From the NCBI RefSeq assembly GCF_011386835.1, contig NC_088805.1:16612836-16676835 (forward strand): DNA of 64,000 bases, read 5' to 3'. Position numbers and translations under genes: made by a program. The DNA comes from Chrysemys picta bellii. Lineage: Eukaryota > Chordata > Testudines > Emydidae. Under the pieces are notes generated by a model, which was not told the DNA's origin, ran no database searches, and saw nothing but the letters and a program-made list of their open reading frames with translations. Shown piece by piece: positions 1 to 18,035 of this stretch (within the stretch, counting starts at the first letter, position 1; each line of letters opens with the position of its first letter).

Positions 1-1302
<1,302 letters not shown>

Positions 1303-1349
1303 TAGTCATTTTTCAGCTAAATTAAACTCCCTTGTACAATGACTCAATA

Positions 1350-1702
1350 CAGTGGTTCTCAACGAGGAGTCTGAGGCCCCTGGAGTGCTGCGAGCAGGTT
1401 TCAGGGGGGTCTGCCAATATGTCCAGCATAAGACTCTTTAGGGACCAGGGCAGAAAGCTGAAGTCCTCCTGCACAGGACTGCACCCTGGGGCCCCAAGCT
1501 CCACCACATGGGGCTAAAGCCGAAGCCTCAGCAACTTAGCTTTGTGGTGCTCTCTGAGGTGTGGGGCCCCAAGCAGTTGCCCTGCTTGTTACCCCCTAAT
1601 GCTGGCCCTGGCTTCTATATGCAGAAAAAGAGTTGTGGCACAGTTGTGTTTTTTATTGCATGTTGGGGGGGGCCTCAGAAAGAAAGGCTGAGAGCTCTCC
1701 TG
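1350..1702 (+). mobile_element. Non-autonomous hAT-type MITE (353 bp)
   Basis: The left end begins CAGTGGTTCTCAAC, a typical hAT/Charlie-like terminus. The right end (AGGCTGAGAGCTCTCCTG) is a degraded inverted copy of it. The flanks are near-identical 8-bp direct repeats, ACTCAATA on the left (1342-1349) and ACTTAATA on the right (1703-1710), 7 of 8 matching. An 8-bp target-site duplication is diagnostic of hAT transposition. The interior is GC-richer than the surrounding intron and has no transposase. Confidence 0.82.
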
Positions 1703-4687
1703 ACTTAATAAACTACTTGCCGTAATCATGAAACCAGTTTTTGTTGTGAATGTGAGCTTTTCTTGATAACATTGCTAAACTAGCTTTTGTTAATGAACAG
1801 TCTCTATAAACTAGTGCTAGACTTGATTTTTGCATAATAGATCGTAACTTTCTCACCTGTGAATCGACTATCCTTTCCATAAACACATTCATTTTACTTT
1901 CAAGTAACCCCTATCAATTAGTGTAATCTTGAATGTATCCTGCAGTATATAGACAGATGCACTGATTTTTTTTTCTCACCTCCCCTTAAAATGATCAAAT
2001 GAAAACTGTGACAGCCACTTTCAGTGAACCAAAGCATAGGATAATATAGAACCACAAGTAATGACTATATAGTTAAGGCCAAAAAACTGTTTCCACCTTG
2101 AGGCTGATTCTTGACTCTCCCACTAACTTCCTAAGAAACTCTTGTTTTGGCACCTGAAACTCCTTATGAGTAATCTATGCCTAGAATATAACTTCGCGGA
2201 AAGAGTTGAATTTAAAATGCCTGTTCCATCAAGAATTATGGGAGTAGAGAAAAAATTAAGCCTCTATTTTGATGTTAAACTGTCGGTCTAATGTTACAAG
2301 CTCTGCTCCACCTAATTAAGCTTTCTTTTAAAAAATGTCTCTAGTTGTCTTCTTATAAAGGCAATCTTCAAAATGTAAGCCCAATAGCTAGGCTTGTAAG
2401 TTTGTCACTAGTTTTAAGAAAAATCATTCTGCCATTCAGCTGTGTACTTGCTCATCCCAAACACTGATTTCTGGAGTACTTACCTTGAGTTCTTGGTTTT
2501 GTTAGCCGCCCCCAGTCCCATAATGCATGGGAGGCAAGTGATAGTGGAATATTGGTCATATGCCAGTGTCTTCTGACCCCCTGCTCTGGGGTTTCAGCAG
2601 CCTTTGGAGGCACCTTCTCATTTAAGGAAGGAAACAGGCATTGGTAAAAATCTTCAGCCTCCTATAAGCAAGAGGCTGGCAGCAGTAGAATTTCAGAAGA
2701 ATCTGTGTGTGTATGTGTATACCCTCAAGGGATAACAGGTGCCATTTTGACCCTAGACAGAAAGTCACAAAAAAGAAAGTCAAGAGGCATGAGGCAAGAG
2801 AAATACATGGAATGTGAATTTTGTGAGCACTAATCCTCTTTATTCCCAGTGTTACTTCAGGCACTACAGGACTATTTAAGTATGTTATATGCTCTCCAAA
2901 CACAAAAGACAGTCCCAGTTCCAAAGAGCATGCTTCTGAACTAGAAGGGTGCTTTGATGTTTACAGTTACTACATATATGGTTGAACAACAGGACTGTGA
3001 AAGAAAACAGCTATTTGGCAGCAGACTAGCAATGTTCCTAGATCCTAGCACAAGTGGCATGATTATGGGCATACTGTTCGATAGTTTGGTCCTTGGCCTA
3101 TTTGTGTCTTTATATCTAAACATCTGTAAAATGATAGCTATAGATGGATTTAAATCATGGCTAAAATGAAATTAAATAATTTTGCCTTTAAAAAAAATCA
3201 AACCTTTTTAGAGGAACAGTTCCCTCTAGGGTGGAGGTATAAGGCATATAAGATATCACCTTTGCAGATAGCAGTGTTTGGATATTTTTTAATAGCGAAA
3301 GGAGGGAGAGGCATCTTTAGGGGTTTCTCTTGGGAACCCGAGTTCTAACAATGTGAAATGAAGCTGTTAGAGCAGCTACCATTTCTTCAGGTTATGCCGG
3401 AAAAATAACTTCATTGAGGCCTTAAATATGGTTTAGCTCATGCCATTGAACTGAACGGGGACTTTTTTCTCTTGGAGATCATCCTATTGGTTTATACTGT
3501 TTGCTCAAGTGTCTTACCAAAGGCCCTCTAATCAATGAAAGTGAGACTTTCAATTGCTGCAGCCATTTCTTTTTTCCTGACTAGTAACTTTTTTACTTGA
3601 AAAACTCCTTTCTATTTTTACTGCTGAGAACTTAGGGTCTGTATTGTGGTGCCACAATGCGTACTTTAATTTTCTTTTTGTAACTGACCATATGTGATTC
3701 TCCTGCCATACTTCATTATTTACTTCCAAATGTCACCAGCCTATTACAAACATTTGATTTAATACTAAAAGGAAAATTTTGGAGGTGATTAGATTAAGAA
3801 TTACATTTAAAAAAAACTAAATTGTCAAAAATCCGCCTCCAGCAGAAAATGGAAAAGCAGAATAAAGGATAGAAGAAATACTCTTAGGATTATTGTTGAT
3901 AATAATACTTTGCATCTGATGAGGGAAATGTTTCTCCTTGATGAGGCCTCTTGAGTTTCTATGTGATTCTACATAATCTATTTTTGACTACAGGATATAT
4001 GAAGTAAGGAATTGTCATTTCCTTTTCTTGAATTCACAATTAAGTATACAGCATCATTATCCCTTTATAACAATTCTAGGGAAAAATCCCACTTCGTTGT
4101 CTATATTTATCTGTGTTTCATTATCCTACACATTCTGTATCTTGGTAGTTTCTCTGGAAGGAAATATTCTACCCATAGCCATAGTGGTTTTCTGATGGAG
4201 AGAAAGTTCCTCTGTGATAAACTTCTTGTGTAGACTGTTCCATATTGTAAACTGTTCCTCATGAAGGAGAAGTGAAAGCTTTCTCATGTGGCTTAATCTC
4301 AAGTCACTCAATGAGCCAGCCACTTGCCCAGTGAGATAATAGACATGAGCAGTTGGCCGGTTTCCCAGAGAACTGTCTCTAAATTTTCCATTCTCTCTTA
4401 CAAAAACAAAAAGTGGCCTGTTCACCATTTTTTTTTCTTCTCCTCCCCTGCCTTGGAAAAGGGAAAGTCTGTAGCAAGCACCATCCTTTTCAAAATGTGC
4501 CTAGCTTGACCTCCCTCATTCCTAAGGCTTGCCAGTCCCTCCATCAGTTAGAGTTCAACTTTCTACAGTCTCTTCACCAGATGATAAACAAAAGCGATTT
4601 CCTACTTTCTGCTGAATTTGCCAGTGTGGATAAGAGCTGCTTCTCATTGTTGTGATCTAGGTGTGTCTAATACTTAATATGTCATGA

Positions 4688-4830
4688 AAGAGGTGCCGGG
4701 GCTCAAGCAATTTTTTTTCTTTCATAACTGATGTGGCAAGCCCAAAGGTGCTGGGGCTATGAAATGCTAAGTCTAGAGGTACCGGGGCTCAACCCTGGCA
4801 AGCCCTGGCACAAATTAAGCCCTGGTGTGT
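4688..4830. repeat. GC-richer repeat with GGTGCCGGGGCTC units
   Basis: Three imperfect copies of a GAGGTGCYGGGGCTC-like unit lie near 4691, 4746 and 4778, the last followed by AACCCTGGCAAGCCCTGGCAC. The composition differs from the AT-rich intron. I recognise it as a repeat common in turtle genomes but cannot name the family or its ends. Confidence 0.5.
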
Positions 4831-5072
4831 CTGTCCAAAGGGTTGATAAGCTTTTTGCAGCTCTTCTCTCCCTCATCAGTCTACATTCTCCCAGTCTACT
4901 GTTATCTCATGGCTCAGTAGTATGCCTCTGTTGCATTGACTGCATTGTGGTGGCAATAGCTTCTTAAAATAGAAGTACTGAACTGTGCAGAGGAGGTAGT
5001 AGCAGTGTGAAGTAGATAGATCATAGAAAACCATTAATGAGCAAGAAGTGGTTCTGCTGATATTCAACTATT

Positions 5073-5091
5073 TTCTCTCTCTCTCTCTCTC
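5073..5091. repeat. (CT)n microsatellite
   Basis: A short uninterrupted run of CT dinucleotides lies in MAPK1 intron 3. Confidence 0.85.
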
Positions 5092-5169
5092 CCCACCCAG
5101 CTACAAGATAATAATAGACCTGCACCTACAGGAATTAATCAATTTCTGTTCTATTTATGGCTTTTCCAA

Positions 5170-5320
5170 AGACTCATTGTGTGACTTGAGCAAGTAGTAA
5201 TGAACTTTTGTGCCTTGGTTTCCTCATCTGGGGAATACTTGCCTATCTCGTACAAAAGTTATGAAGCGTAACTCATTCTTGATAAATCACTTTGAAATCT
5301 TTGAATGACAGGCAGCATGT
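5170..5320 (+). repeat. MIR/CORE-SINE fragment
   Basis: Diverged core-SINE words appear in order: GTGACTTGAGCAAGT, then TTGGTTTCCTCATCTGGGGA, then a stretch resembling the TTGAAATCTTTGAATG end. The order and spacing fit the tRNA-derived MIR-type core. Confidence 0.6.
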
Positions 5321-5545
5321 GAATGCAAAATATTCATAATTTCTTTGTTTAGATTAGTTAAATTAGGTTTTTAATCTACCATATATATTTTTCTAGATAT
5401 GGAGAAAACAAATTTACATGTTAAAATTACCCTATCATTGCATGGCTTACAGCCTTACAATGGCTTGAGGGAAGATAGTTTGGGTAGTAACTAAGGTGAA
5501 TTATAACACTAAAATTTGTATTTCTAATACTATTTTTTAATTTAA

Positions 5546-7775
<2,230 letters not shown>

Positions 7776-7890
7776 GGTTATACCAAGTCTATTGATATCT
7801 GGTCTGTAGGATGTATTCTGGCAGAGATGCTCTCCAACAGACCCATCTTTCCAGGAAAACATTACCTTGATCAGCTGAACCATATCCTTG
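7776..7890 (+). CDS. MAPK1: MAPK1 exon 5
   Basis: The exon is 115 bases: 38 codons plus one base. It starts [19 protein letters not shown] and ends HIL with a split glycine codon. It forms helix F and the start of the MAPK insert of the C-lobe. The acceptor follows a pyrimidine tract (CTCCTCCTCCCCCAG) and the donor is GTAAGC. The sequence is identical to the vertebrate ERK2 consensus as I know it. Confidence 0.97.
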
Positions 7891-8860
7891 GTAAGCTTTT
7901 TATAAAAAGTAGTTTCTGTTTCCACAGTTGTCTATTACCTCACTGGTGGATCCCTACCAACACCACCAGGCTTGGCCACCCATTTATCCACCTCTCCAAC
8001 AGCTGTCTCCATGCTTTCTTCCACTGTATTATATGTATGGAATACTCTTCCTGAAGTGTTCTGCAAGACCACTACACTCTCCATCTACATACTTCTGTTG
8101 TGATGCCTACTAGAAATGACCACCCTAGTTTGAGGGGCAGTTGAGGATAGCTAAATCTTACTTATATCGGAAAACACTTTTAACTGGTTTAGAACCATAA
8201 AGTTCTGCATGTTATAAGCCTATGTGAATGTGGGATATTTTTATTGTTATCCTTGTTCCCTCTCTCCCTTCCCTTCCATTATTTGTTATAATCACATTGT
8301 GTATCTAGAGTAATGGGCCTTTAGCCTGATTGAATCCCCTCGATGCTATCACATATATAAATTAGTAATAATAGTAATAATAAAGAAGGGTTCATACAGT
8401 ATCGCTTTACTAAGTGAACAGTCCAAGCCATTTCTTTAAGTCAAATAACTTTTCTGGAGAATGAAGAGATGATCTCTTCTTTATTGTATTGATGATGATA
8501 TTAAATTGAATATTACAAAATAAAAATTGAGATTAATTTTTAGTTTACTTGTTGAGAATCAAATGTAGTTCATTTCATATTTGGTAGTACCTATTTTTCT
8601 ATAAGCTGATCAAAAATCAATTTTTCCATCAGACTGATACAAATCTAATATAAAAATGTCTGTGGGTGAAGATGAAACCTGGTCAGAATTGTTTGTGAAA
8701 GCTATTTATATCAAATTACTTCATCTATAACTTTTTCTTAAAATTAATCTGAGCAGTAATAACAGAGTAAAAGTAGAAATCTTTGAGTCTTATCAAAAGC
8801 TTGTAATGTGGCTGTTTCAATGTACTTTCCATATGAATGAAATTATTTTGTATTTTTTAG
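7891..8860 (+). other. MAPK1: MAPK1 intron 5
   Basis: This 970-base intron runs from GTAAGC to TTTTTTAG. It is AT-rich with a small (AAT)n-like run near 8361-8380. No other feature is seen. Confidence 0.88.
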
Positions 8861-8992
8861 GTATACTTGGATCTCCTTCTCAAGAAGACTTGAATTGTAT
8901 AATCAATGTAAAGGCCAGAAACTACTTGCTTTCTCTGCCACACAAAAATAAGGTACCATGGAACAGGCTGTTTCCAAATGCAGACCCCAAAG
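8861..8992 (+). CDS. MAPK1: MAPK1 exon 6
   Basis: The exon is 132 bases, encoding residues about 242-285, from [15 protein letters not shown] to [12 protein letters not shown]. This is the MAPK insert region. Both ends split codons (phase 1) and match the neighbouring exons. Two positions differ from the human protein: valine in NVKARN (human leucine) and proline in NADPK (human serine). The proline is, as I recall, usual outside mammals. The donor is GTATTT, weaker than its neighbours. Confidence 0.96.
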
Positions 8993-9220
8993 GTATTTTA
9001 TATTTTTGCTCTGTTACACTTGTCTTGATTTTTAAAGATGGAAAACAACACAAAAAGCAACCAATGGTGGGATTTTCAGAACTGCTTAGGGATTTGTACA
9101 CCAGTTCCTAGTAAAGTTAATGAGCATTTGGCATACAGATTGCTTAAACTGCTTTAAAAAAATCTCATTTTAAAATTATAGATAAGCATGACACTTAGTT
9201 TTTTTTATCAACTTTTACCT

Positions 9221-9229
9221 CCTTTTTAA
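9221..9229. repeat. Candidate left target-site duplication of LINE
   Basis: CCTTTTTAA lies immediately before the LINE homology and recurs at 10627-10635 just after its 3' tail. It is low complexity, so chance identity is possible. Confidence 0.5.
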
Positions 9230-10626
9230 TCCTGGATTAGCAGCATCTATGCTGGCCCCTCTATTTACATCAGTCTGGGAAAGGGAAAAAGTGCCAGATG
9301 AGTGGACCAATGAGGTTATAGTGAAGATACCAAATAAAGGAACTTTCAGTGATTGTAACAACTGGTGTGGTATAACACTTTTATCTGTGCCAAGCAAAGT
9401 ATTGTGTAAGATCATAGTCCAGTGTATATCAGAGGCAGTTGATAGCATTCTCAGAAAAGAGCAAGCTGGTTTTCGGAAAGGGCATGGATGCACAGACCAG
9501 ATATTCACTCTACGAAACATAATAGAACAGAGCTTAGAATGGCAACGTCAACTCTACATAAATTTCATAGACTTTGAGAAGACTTTGATAGCATTCACAG
9601 GACCAGCCTATGGCACATTCTGCGGGCATATGGAATTCCTTTCCATGTAATCAACATAATCAAAAGCTTCTATTTCAACTTTACATGCATTGTTGATCAC
9701 AGTGAGCTCAGTTTTGAAGTCAAAACAGGAGTAGGTCAGGGGTGTGTCATGTCTGCAGTCCTCTTCAACATTGCCATCAACTGGGTAATGTGGCGTATAA
9801 CAGAAGACATGCCTAGAGGCATTAAATGGACACTCTTCTCCTTCCTTGAAGACCTGGACTTCGCAAATGATGTCGCTCTCCTATCACATACCCAACACCA
9901 TATACAAGAAAAAACTTGACACAACATATTCAGCCAGCAAATTGGACTGAAAATCAACCACAATAAGACAGATATCATGACCTTAACCTCACCATCACCA
10001 GTACGGATAGAGGATTATGTTCTCACCAATGTAGAAACATTCACATACTTGGGCAGCACCATCAGCCAGGACGGTGGAACAAAATTAATAAAGCCAGGAA
10101 CACCTTCAGGAGCTTAAATACAGTCTGGAAATCATCAAAATACAACACCAAAACCAAACTCAAGATTTATCAGACCTGCGTACTTTCAACACTACTTTAT
10201 AGTGTAGAATACTGGGGAATGAGAAAGTATGACCTGTCCAAACTGTCTTCATTCCATACAACCTGCCTCAGAAAAATCCTCCCTATCTTTTGGCCCAGAA
10301 CAATATCAAATCAAGATCTATTGACACAGTGCAGCCAAGAGGATCTGAGCACCATCATTCCCAGGAGGCATTGGAGATGGATAGGTCATGTGCTTCGGAT
10401 GGAAACTGATTCCATCACCTGAGTAGCAATAAGATGGACACCTGAAGACAAGCGAAAACAAGGCCACCTGAAAACAACATGGGGAAGAGCTGTGGAAGCC
10501 GAGCTGAAAAACCTGGGGCACAGCTGGGGAACCATTGAAAGATTTGCCAGAAACAGACAGGAGTGGAGGAGCTTCGTCACTGCCCTAAATGCCAGAGGCG
10601 TAATAGGAACATGATGATGATGATGC
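9230..10626 (+). mobile_element. 5'-truncated RTE-like LINE, decayed reverse transcriptase
   Basis: This is a relic of a non-LTR retrotransposon in the sense orientation of MAPK1. An open piece at 9249-9650 shows reverse-transcriptase motifs: KIPNKGTFSDCNNW, GITLLSVPSKVLCKII, KEQAGFRKGHGCTDQI and YINFIDFEK. Further pieces follow in shifted frames: VKTGVGQGCVMS-type words near 9720 and a C-terminal region around 10160-10600 (KLKIYQTCVLSTLLYS, RRHWRWIGHVLRM, WTPEDKRK). Frameshifts and stops break it at several places, so it is inactive. It ends in an (ATG)n tail (ATGATGATGATG near 10612) rather than poly(A), which suits RTE-class elements. No endonuclease domain remains, so the copy is 5'-truncated. 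The RTE assignment is from motif recall; a related clade is possible. Confidence 0.85.
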
Positions 10627-13600
10627 CCTTTTTAAACTCATTGGCTGTAGCAGTCCATATTTCTCAAAATTGGTTTCAATGAATTTGACTTCAATATATA
10701 AAATGGAAATCCCAATTTTCCATCATCGAGGAGTTAATATGTTAAAAATTGTTAGTTGTCTTAAGTGTTGGAATTGAATTTGAACCCAGAGACCCCAGTT
10801 CAATTTTGAACTTACTGGAGGTCACAAATGAAAAGTAATCTCATCTCTGTTCCTGTTGGATGTTTTTGTATATCACAAAATCATTGTACAGTTTGATAAG
10901 ATTGGCAGATTTTGTCTGACCTAGAACTGCTTAGTTACCAAAGTGATAGGCATCTTAAAAATACCTCAAATATTGTTTTGTGTTTCAAGATAGAGATGCA
11001 TTGACAGAATGAAGTTTTCTTCTTAGAGTACTTGCTCATGTCCATTCCATATTAGGTGTGTGTGCTCGCCACATGCACCGATGCCGGAAGTTTTTCCCTC
11101 AGCATCCGTTGGTGTTTCTTCACTTGAAAAAAACACATTGGTTCATTTTGACCTTTAGGATCCATCTTAAGAGCATCTGGAAAAAGGAATAGCTGCTTCA
11201 CTGCCAGTACACTCCTCTTCAGACTGGCCATCAGAGCAGCAGATTATGCAGTTTCCACTCCCAAATCTCAGTGAAGGAAACTGTAACAATGGGTGCTAAC
11301 CTTGCACACAGTTCAAGAGATGTGAAGCCATCACAAGAACAGTAGAATTAGAAACAGGATGGAGCTACTGGCAGCAAGGCTGTATCATGATTTCAGGCAT
11401 ACCTGACAACTTCAGGTATACAAGTAAACAGACAAGAAGAAGTAGTCAGTTTCTAATGCAGGAAGCAGAAGAAACACTGTGTCCTAAAAGGCAGATTAAA
11501 CTACAGAGCAGATTAGTAGAGCAGGTAATCCACAAATCAAGGGGACTAGGACCTGAATGAGACCTTACAAAGGATAATATCCATTCTAGAGGACCCCAAT
11601 TTATACTCATTTTGCATCATCCCAAAACAGCAAAGCAAATAAATATTTACTTTAAATGAGGGAACACAGGCTCGGGCAGATCTTGGCATAGCAACTGCTA
11701 TCCAAGTCTCCACCAGTTTAAGAAGTCTTAAAATGAAGATATGTTACACTCATCCGACAATGACCAGGCAGAGTAGGTTCTGCTCCAAAAAAAGTGTTTA
11801 ATGGTAAACAACTTGATAGTTGTATTTACCACTGCTGAGACCAATTTGCCATCCAGACTCATTCTACATAAGTTTAGCAGTCCAACTACTTTAAAGGTAA
11901 TATTGGAAAGTCAAGGATTTTTGTTTAGGCAGATAACTGACATGGTTCTAAAATTTGGAGGGCAAAGTAGGAAATCATCAGTTGCATCCTTGTGGATGTA
12001 GCTTAGATTCAGCATAAGTTCACAGAGTGCAGAATGAATCTCCGAACCCTCCAGACCACAGATTTAAATTTCTGTGGGATAGTGTCAGCAGACTGGAAAC
12101 TGAGTTACTGTGGGTTATGGTTAACAGCTCTGAATACAATAATCAGATGGTACAGGAAAGAGCGTTTTCCAGGCATCTGTGTAGGGCTAGGATCCTAAAA
12201 TGGAACACAGCGCAATAGCTAGTTGAGGTTGTGTCCATTTTAGAATTTAAGTCTGGGTTTACAAAGTACGCGCTAATCCCCTATTTTAACTATAAAGGTG
12301 GATTCTAGCTCCCCTAACTTTTGCCAGAAGGGTGTCTGAGTTAAATATTCTTAGTAGTGGATCAGGTATATTTCACAAGGACAATTATGCACAAAGGAAC
12401 TCTATAAATGTTCTAGCCCAGTGTCCTAGTACAGGTCAGGTGTCTATACGTTGGTCCTGTTAATCACATCCTCCAAAATTTTGGTAACCCGGTGTAGTAT
12501 GGGCAATTGAACTTCAGTCTATCCAATTCACTCAGTGTAAAGAAAAGAAAGTAGCTAATGACAAAGTGACCAGTTGAACTACAAACTGTATGTATATGAG
12601 AGACATTCAATCAACAGGGAACTATCCTTCTCTAGAGCTCAAAGCATTCTTCATAAGATTGCTGACATGCACTAATTATGGAAATAAGCAAAACTGCTAC
12701 ATATTTCAATCCATATGTTTACCAAATATTAAGCTTGCCTTATCTGACTCATTTGGTAAAAGCCCTAAAATGAGTTTTGTAGAAAGAGTACTTGATTCTT
12801 TCCCTCCCTATTGTGGAATCCTGCTAGTTACATCCCACATATACATAATTGCCAGAGCAATTATGAGAAAAATTTGGTCATTACATGTACATTTTTCATT
12901 GAACCAATGTTAGTCAATTCCTGGTTCACCCTCAGATCAGGACTCAGAACCATAGTTTTGAGAAGAGAACTGGTTAAGTGGAAAGCACGCTGGGTCTGTG
13001 TTACCAAAGGACTAGTATTTAGATTATTAACCAGTTTTTATAGTTTCACCGGCTATTTAAATTAGTCTGAAATACAGTTGGTAGGAATTTCTAATGTTGC
13101 CTGCCATATAATTCAGTTCTAATTGCCTTAACATTCCTTCAGGGATAGGACCCACTCGCATACAGAATTCAGATATACTTTTTTACAGAAGAAATTTATA
13201 GTTAAAACCCAGGTTTTTTTATCCCTTTGTTTTGCATGTCCCCCACAGTGGTTGTTCTGTGTTCGTTGACTTTGCACTCACTTTGAGTGGTACAGAATGT
13301 GCTAGGTTTGTAAAGTCCATAAAACCGTTGATCTACGCTTCTAAGACATTGGTGGGCGGAGAGGGTAAGACTTCAAGAATTCAGTGCTGAATAAAGTTGA
13401 CTTCCTGAATCCCTAGAGACGCATTCCTTATTCTAGTACTGGCCTGTGGTATTATGAATATTGCAAACCTAATGTATTCTGAGACCTCTCAATATGAACA
13501 GGAAATCAATGATCAGAGAATAGGAACTTGAGGATATGGAATGGGTAATAAAATAAAAATTTTGGCATTCCTGTTAACTACATTTGGCTAGTCTTCTGCT

Positions 13601-13672
13601 CCTATTATGGGTAAGCTGAAACATCTTCACACTACAATTAGCATTTAAAACAAAGGGCAATATTTGTGTTAG

Positions 13673-15482
<1,810 letters not shown>

Positions 15483-15493
15483 ATTGTGCATAG
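15483..15493 (+). other. MAPK1: MAPK1 3'UTR, first 11 bases
   Basis: Only 11 bases of 3'UTR (AATTGTGCATAG) precede the donor GTACAT. The resulting exon junction is closer than about 50 bases to the stop, so it should not trigger nonsense-mediated decay. Confidence 0.75.
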
Positions 15494-16844
15494 GTACATA
15501 ATGAACCATGTAAAAGAGATAGAGGAATGATAGAACTCCATGTAGTTATTAACGCAAAACTCATAGCTTGTCATTTCATTACTATTGTAAAGCAACCCCT
15601 TAACATCATCTAGTCATTGCTTTTAGAGTACTGATTTGACCTCAGCCATACTGTTTTAAAGAAATGGGTTTAATTTTCTCTGCAATGTTAAAATGCCTAC
15701 TGGGAATTCAAGCAATTTCTGACATGCTTTTTATTTAATTTGTAGATTACATTAGAAGAGTGAAATTGAAATGGTGCTTGCTTTAACAAAAGCTGTGGCA
15801 ACACTGATATTCAAATGTTATTCAAAAGATCTCTTAAAACATATCAGTGTAAACTTAAAATATTTCAAAATCTTGTTCTAGGTTGTTTCTATTTTAAAAT
15901 AAACATATTACAACAATGGAAACATGAAATAACATAGAGGCGAAATATTGACCTAAACACAACAAGAATGTTTTATTGATAGTCATCCCAGTTTGTTTGA
16001 AAATACCTCCAAAATATTTGAGTATGTAATTCACAAAGGCATCTAAAAGATTTCATATTTTCATTTTGATTAAATTAAGACGGTATAAATCATTAAGATT
16101 AAAGTCCAAAGTACTTTTGTGCTGATTGCTATTCACTCTCTCCATTGGCAATTTTTAATAACACATTAACCCCCGCAAAAACAAACACAACTGAAATTTG
16201 CAGGAACAATCCACCTCATGTATAACTTGCTTATAAAGTCTTGCCCACTCTCCTTTATCTACATCTTTCCTCGCCTGGACTTATTTTGTAATGATCCTCC
16301 TTTTTTTTTTTTAAATAGGTTTAAAGTATATTAATGTAAAACTTTCTTTTGATACTCTGAAATTTACAAGTCTCAACTTCCTGCAGAATTATTCAGATTT
16401 ACTCAGAGAATCCTTGACTAAAACTTTTCTGTGATGCTGATAATTTAAAGTACTTTTAAATAGGCCATTGAATGAAGATTTGGATTGTTTCATGGAAGTG
16501 GAAATGAAACAAACTTTTACCTCTGGATCAAACATGAATACAGCTCAAACTGTCTGTTCTGTGCTCCTATGTAAAATTGAGTATATTGATCTGAATCCAG
16601 TTCAACAGCTGTCCACCACAACTGGCATCCTTGTTGGTAGCCTCAAAAGAAAGGCCAAGGATTTATTGAGCCTGAGCATTATCCTTATCCATAGAGGGAG
16701 TTCCTGCTGGTCAGGATTCAGGCAATGTGTCAGGGAAGCGTGTGGACTGTTGGCCTCCCTGCCACAACCAGTGCTTTACCTGCACTGAAAATAGGATTTC
16801 AGTTTCCAGCATGGTTGATCCAGATCATTTTCATGAACACTGAC

Positions 16845-16847
<3 letters not shown>

Positions 16848-16888
<41 letters not shown>
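16848..16888. repeat. (GT)n microsatellite
   Basis: About 20 uninterrupted GT units lie in the 3'UTR intron of MAPK1. It is likely polymorphic in length. Confidence 0.95.
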
Positions 16889-16891
<3 letters not shown>

Positions 16892-17814
16892 TTAGTGACG
16901 AAACTTGTGGAAATGTCGACTGTTATACTCCAAACCAACCTAACTTCCACCACGGTCACTAGCTTGAATAGGCAATTATTTGTGTACAAATGTACAACAG
17001 AATTTATTTTGAAATTTGTTCTTTTAATGGCTTCTAGTTTTTGTTTACTATATTAACATAGCTAGCATTTATACCTTTAAAATGGTTAAAATAGCCTTAT
17101 TTAAACCTAGATTTGTGTGTCTTCAGATTAACTTATCCTCAATGGGTTGCAGCTCTTATGAAAAGTCAGGCTTCACCACCAATAAAACTAAAGACTTGTG
17201 GCTCCAAGACCTTAATGATGCCAGTCTCCCTTCCACATTCCACAACGTTAGTTCTTCCTGAGAGGTAGTCACAATACAGGTCCCTGCTTCTATGGAAAAA
17301 GTTTAATTAAAACGTCTTCATAGGAAAAATTTAAGAAAAATATTATTGAGCTTTACTGCAGCCTAATACTGCTGGGCCATTCTGTTTATATGGGCAGAAG
17401 AGTCAGGCCAACTAATTAGGCTGTCACTGAGAAGCGTACTGAAATAGAGCCTCTTTCAGAGTGTTGTACAGAGGAGAGAGTGCTTTAGTGGTAAATTGGG
17501 TAATCTAAACATTGAACCATTGATGCTATGAAAAGTAACTCGGAGGAATGTAGTCTCTTGTTCAACCAGTGTCCTGAAACTTCAGATAATGAGAGTTGTC
17601 TTTGCTTCCAGGAAATAGCAAGTAGCAAAAACAGCCCTTGTGTAATTCCTATGATAGGAATTGATTTCTATCAGCAAGTTGGGGGAAGGAAGAACAGTGG
17701 GGGTTTGGTCACCAAGAGTGCCCACTGTTGGGAGGAATGCAACTTGATACTTCCGTGGACCAGAAGCACCTATTGGTGCTGAGGACTTGTCACTTAGGTG
17801 ATTCTCCTTCTCTA

Positions 17815-18035
17815 CTAAGACTTGTCTTCACTAAAAAATGTTACTGTTTGAATAGCGTTGTGAAGAATGGAGTTGGCTGACATGATAATGAACATCAGCT
17901 AGTTTAGTAATATAATCACAATAAGCTTATATAGTGCTGACTGATCACTCAGACCAGTCAGTCATGATCAGCATTGTCAGCAGGTCCAACTCTTCACCAT
18001 TCTTTTAACGCAAGTTTCTAGTGAAGCTCACCCCC
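17815..18035. mobile_element. Foldback MITE with long imperfect inverted repeats
   Basis: The left arm (CTTGTCTTCACTAAAAAATG ... GAAGAATGGAGTTGGCTGACA) is mirrored by the right arm, which ends AACTCTTCACCATTCTTTTA ... TTTCTAGTGAAGCTCACC. The arms are about 70 bases each, imperfect, and separated by about 70 bases. There is no coding capacity. Superfamily and exact ends are not certain. Confidence 0.6.

Noticed and set aside
12590..13065. Overlapping ORFs of 107 and 84 codons in MAPK1 intron 6
   Set aside because: There is no protein family resemblance and the two frames overlap; taken as chance.
16850..17056. ORF beginning with alternating cysteine and valine
   Set aside because: It is simply a translation of the (GT)n microsatellite. 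The same applies to the (CA)n ORFs at 60802-61126.
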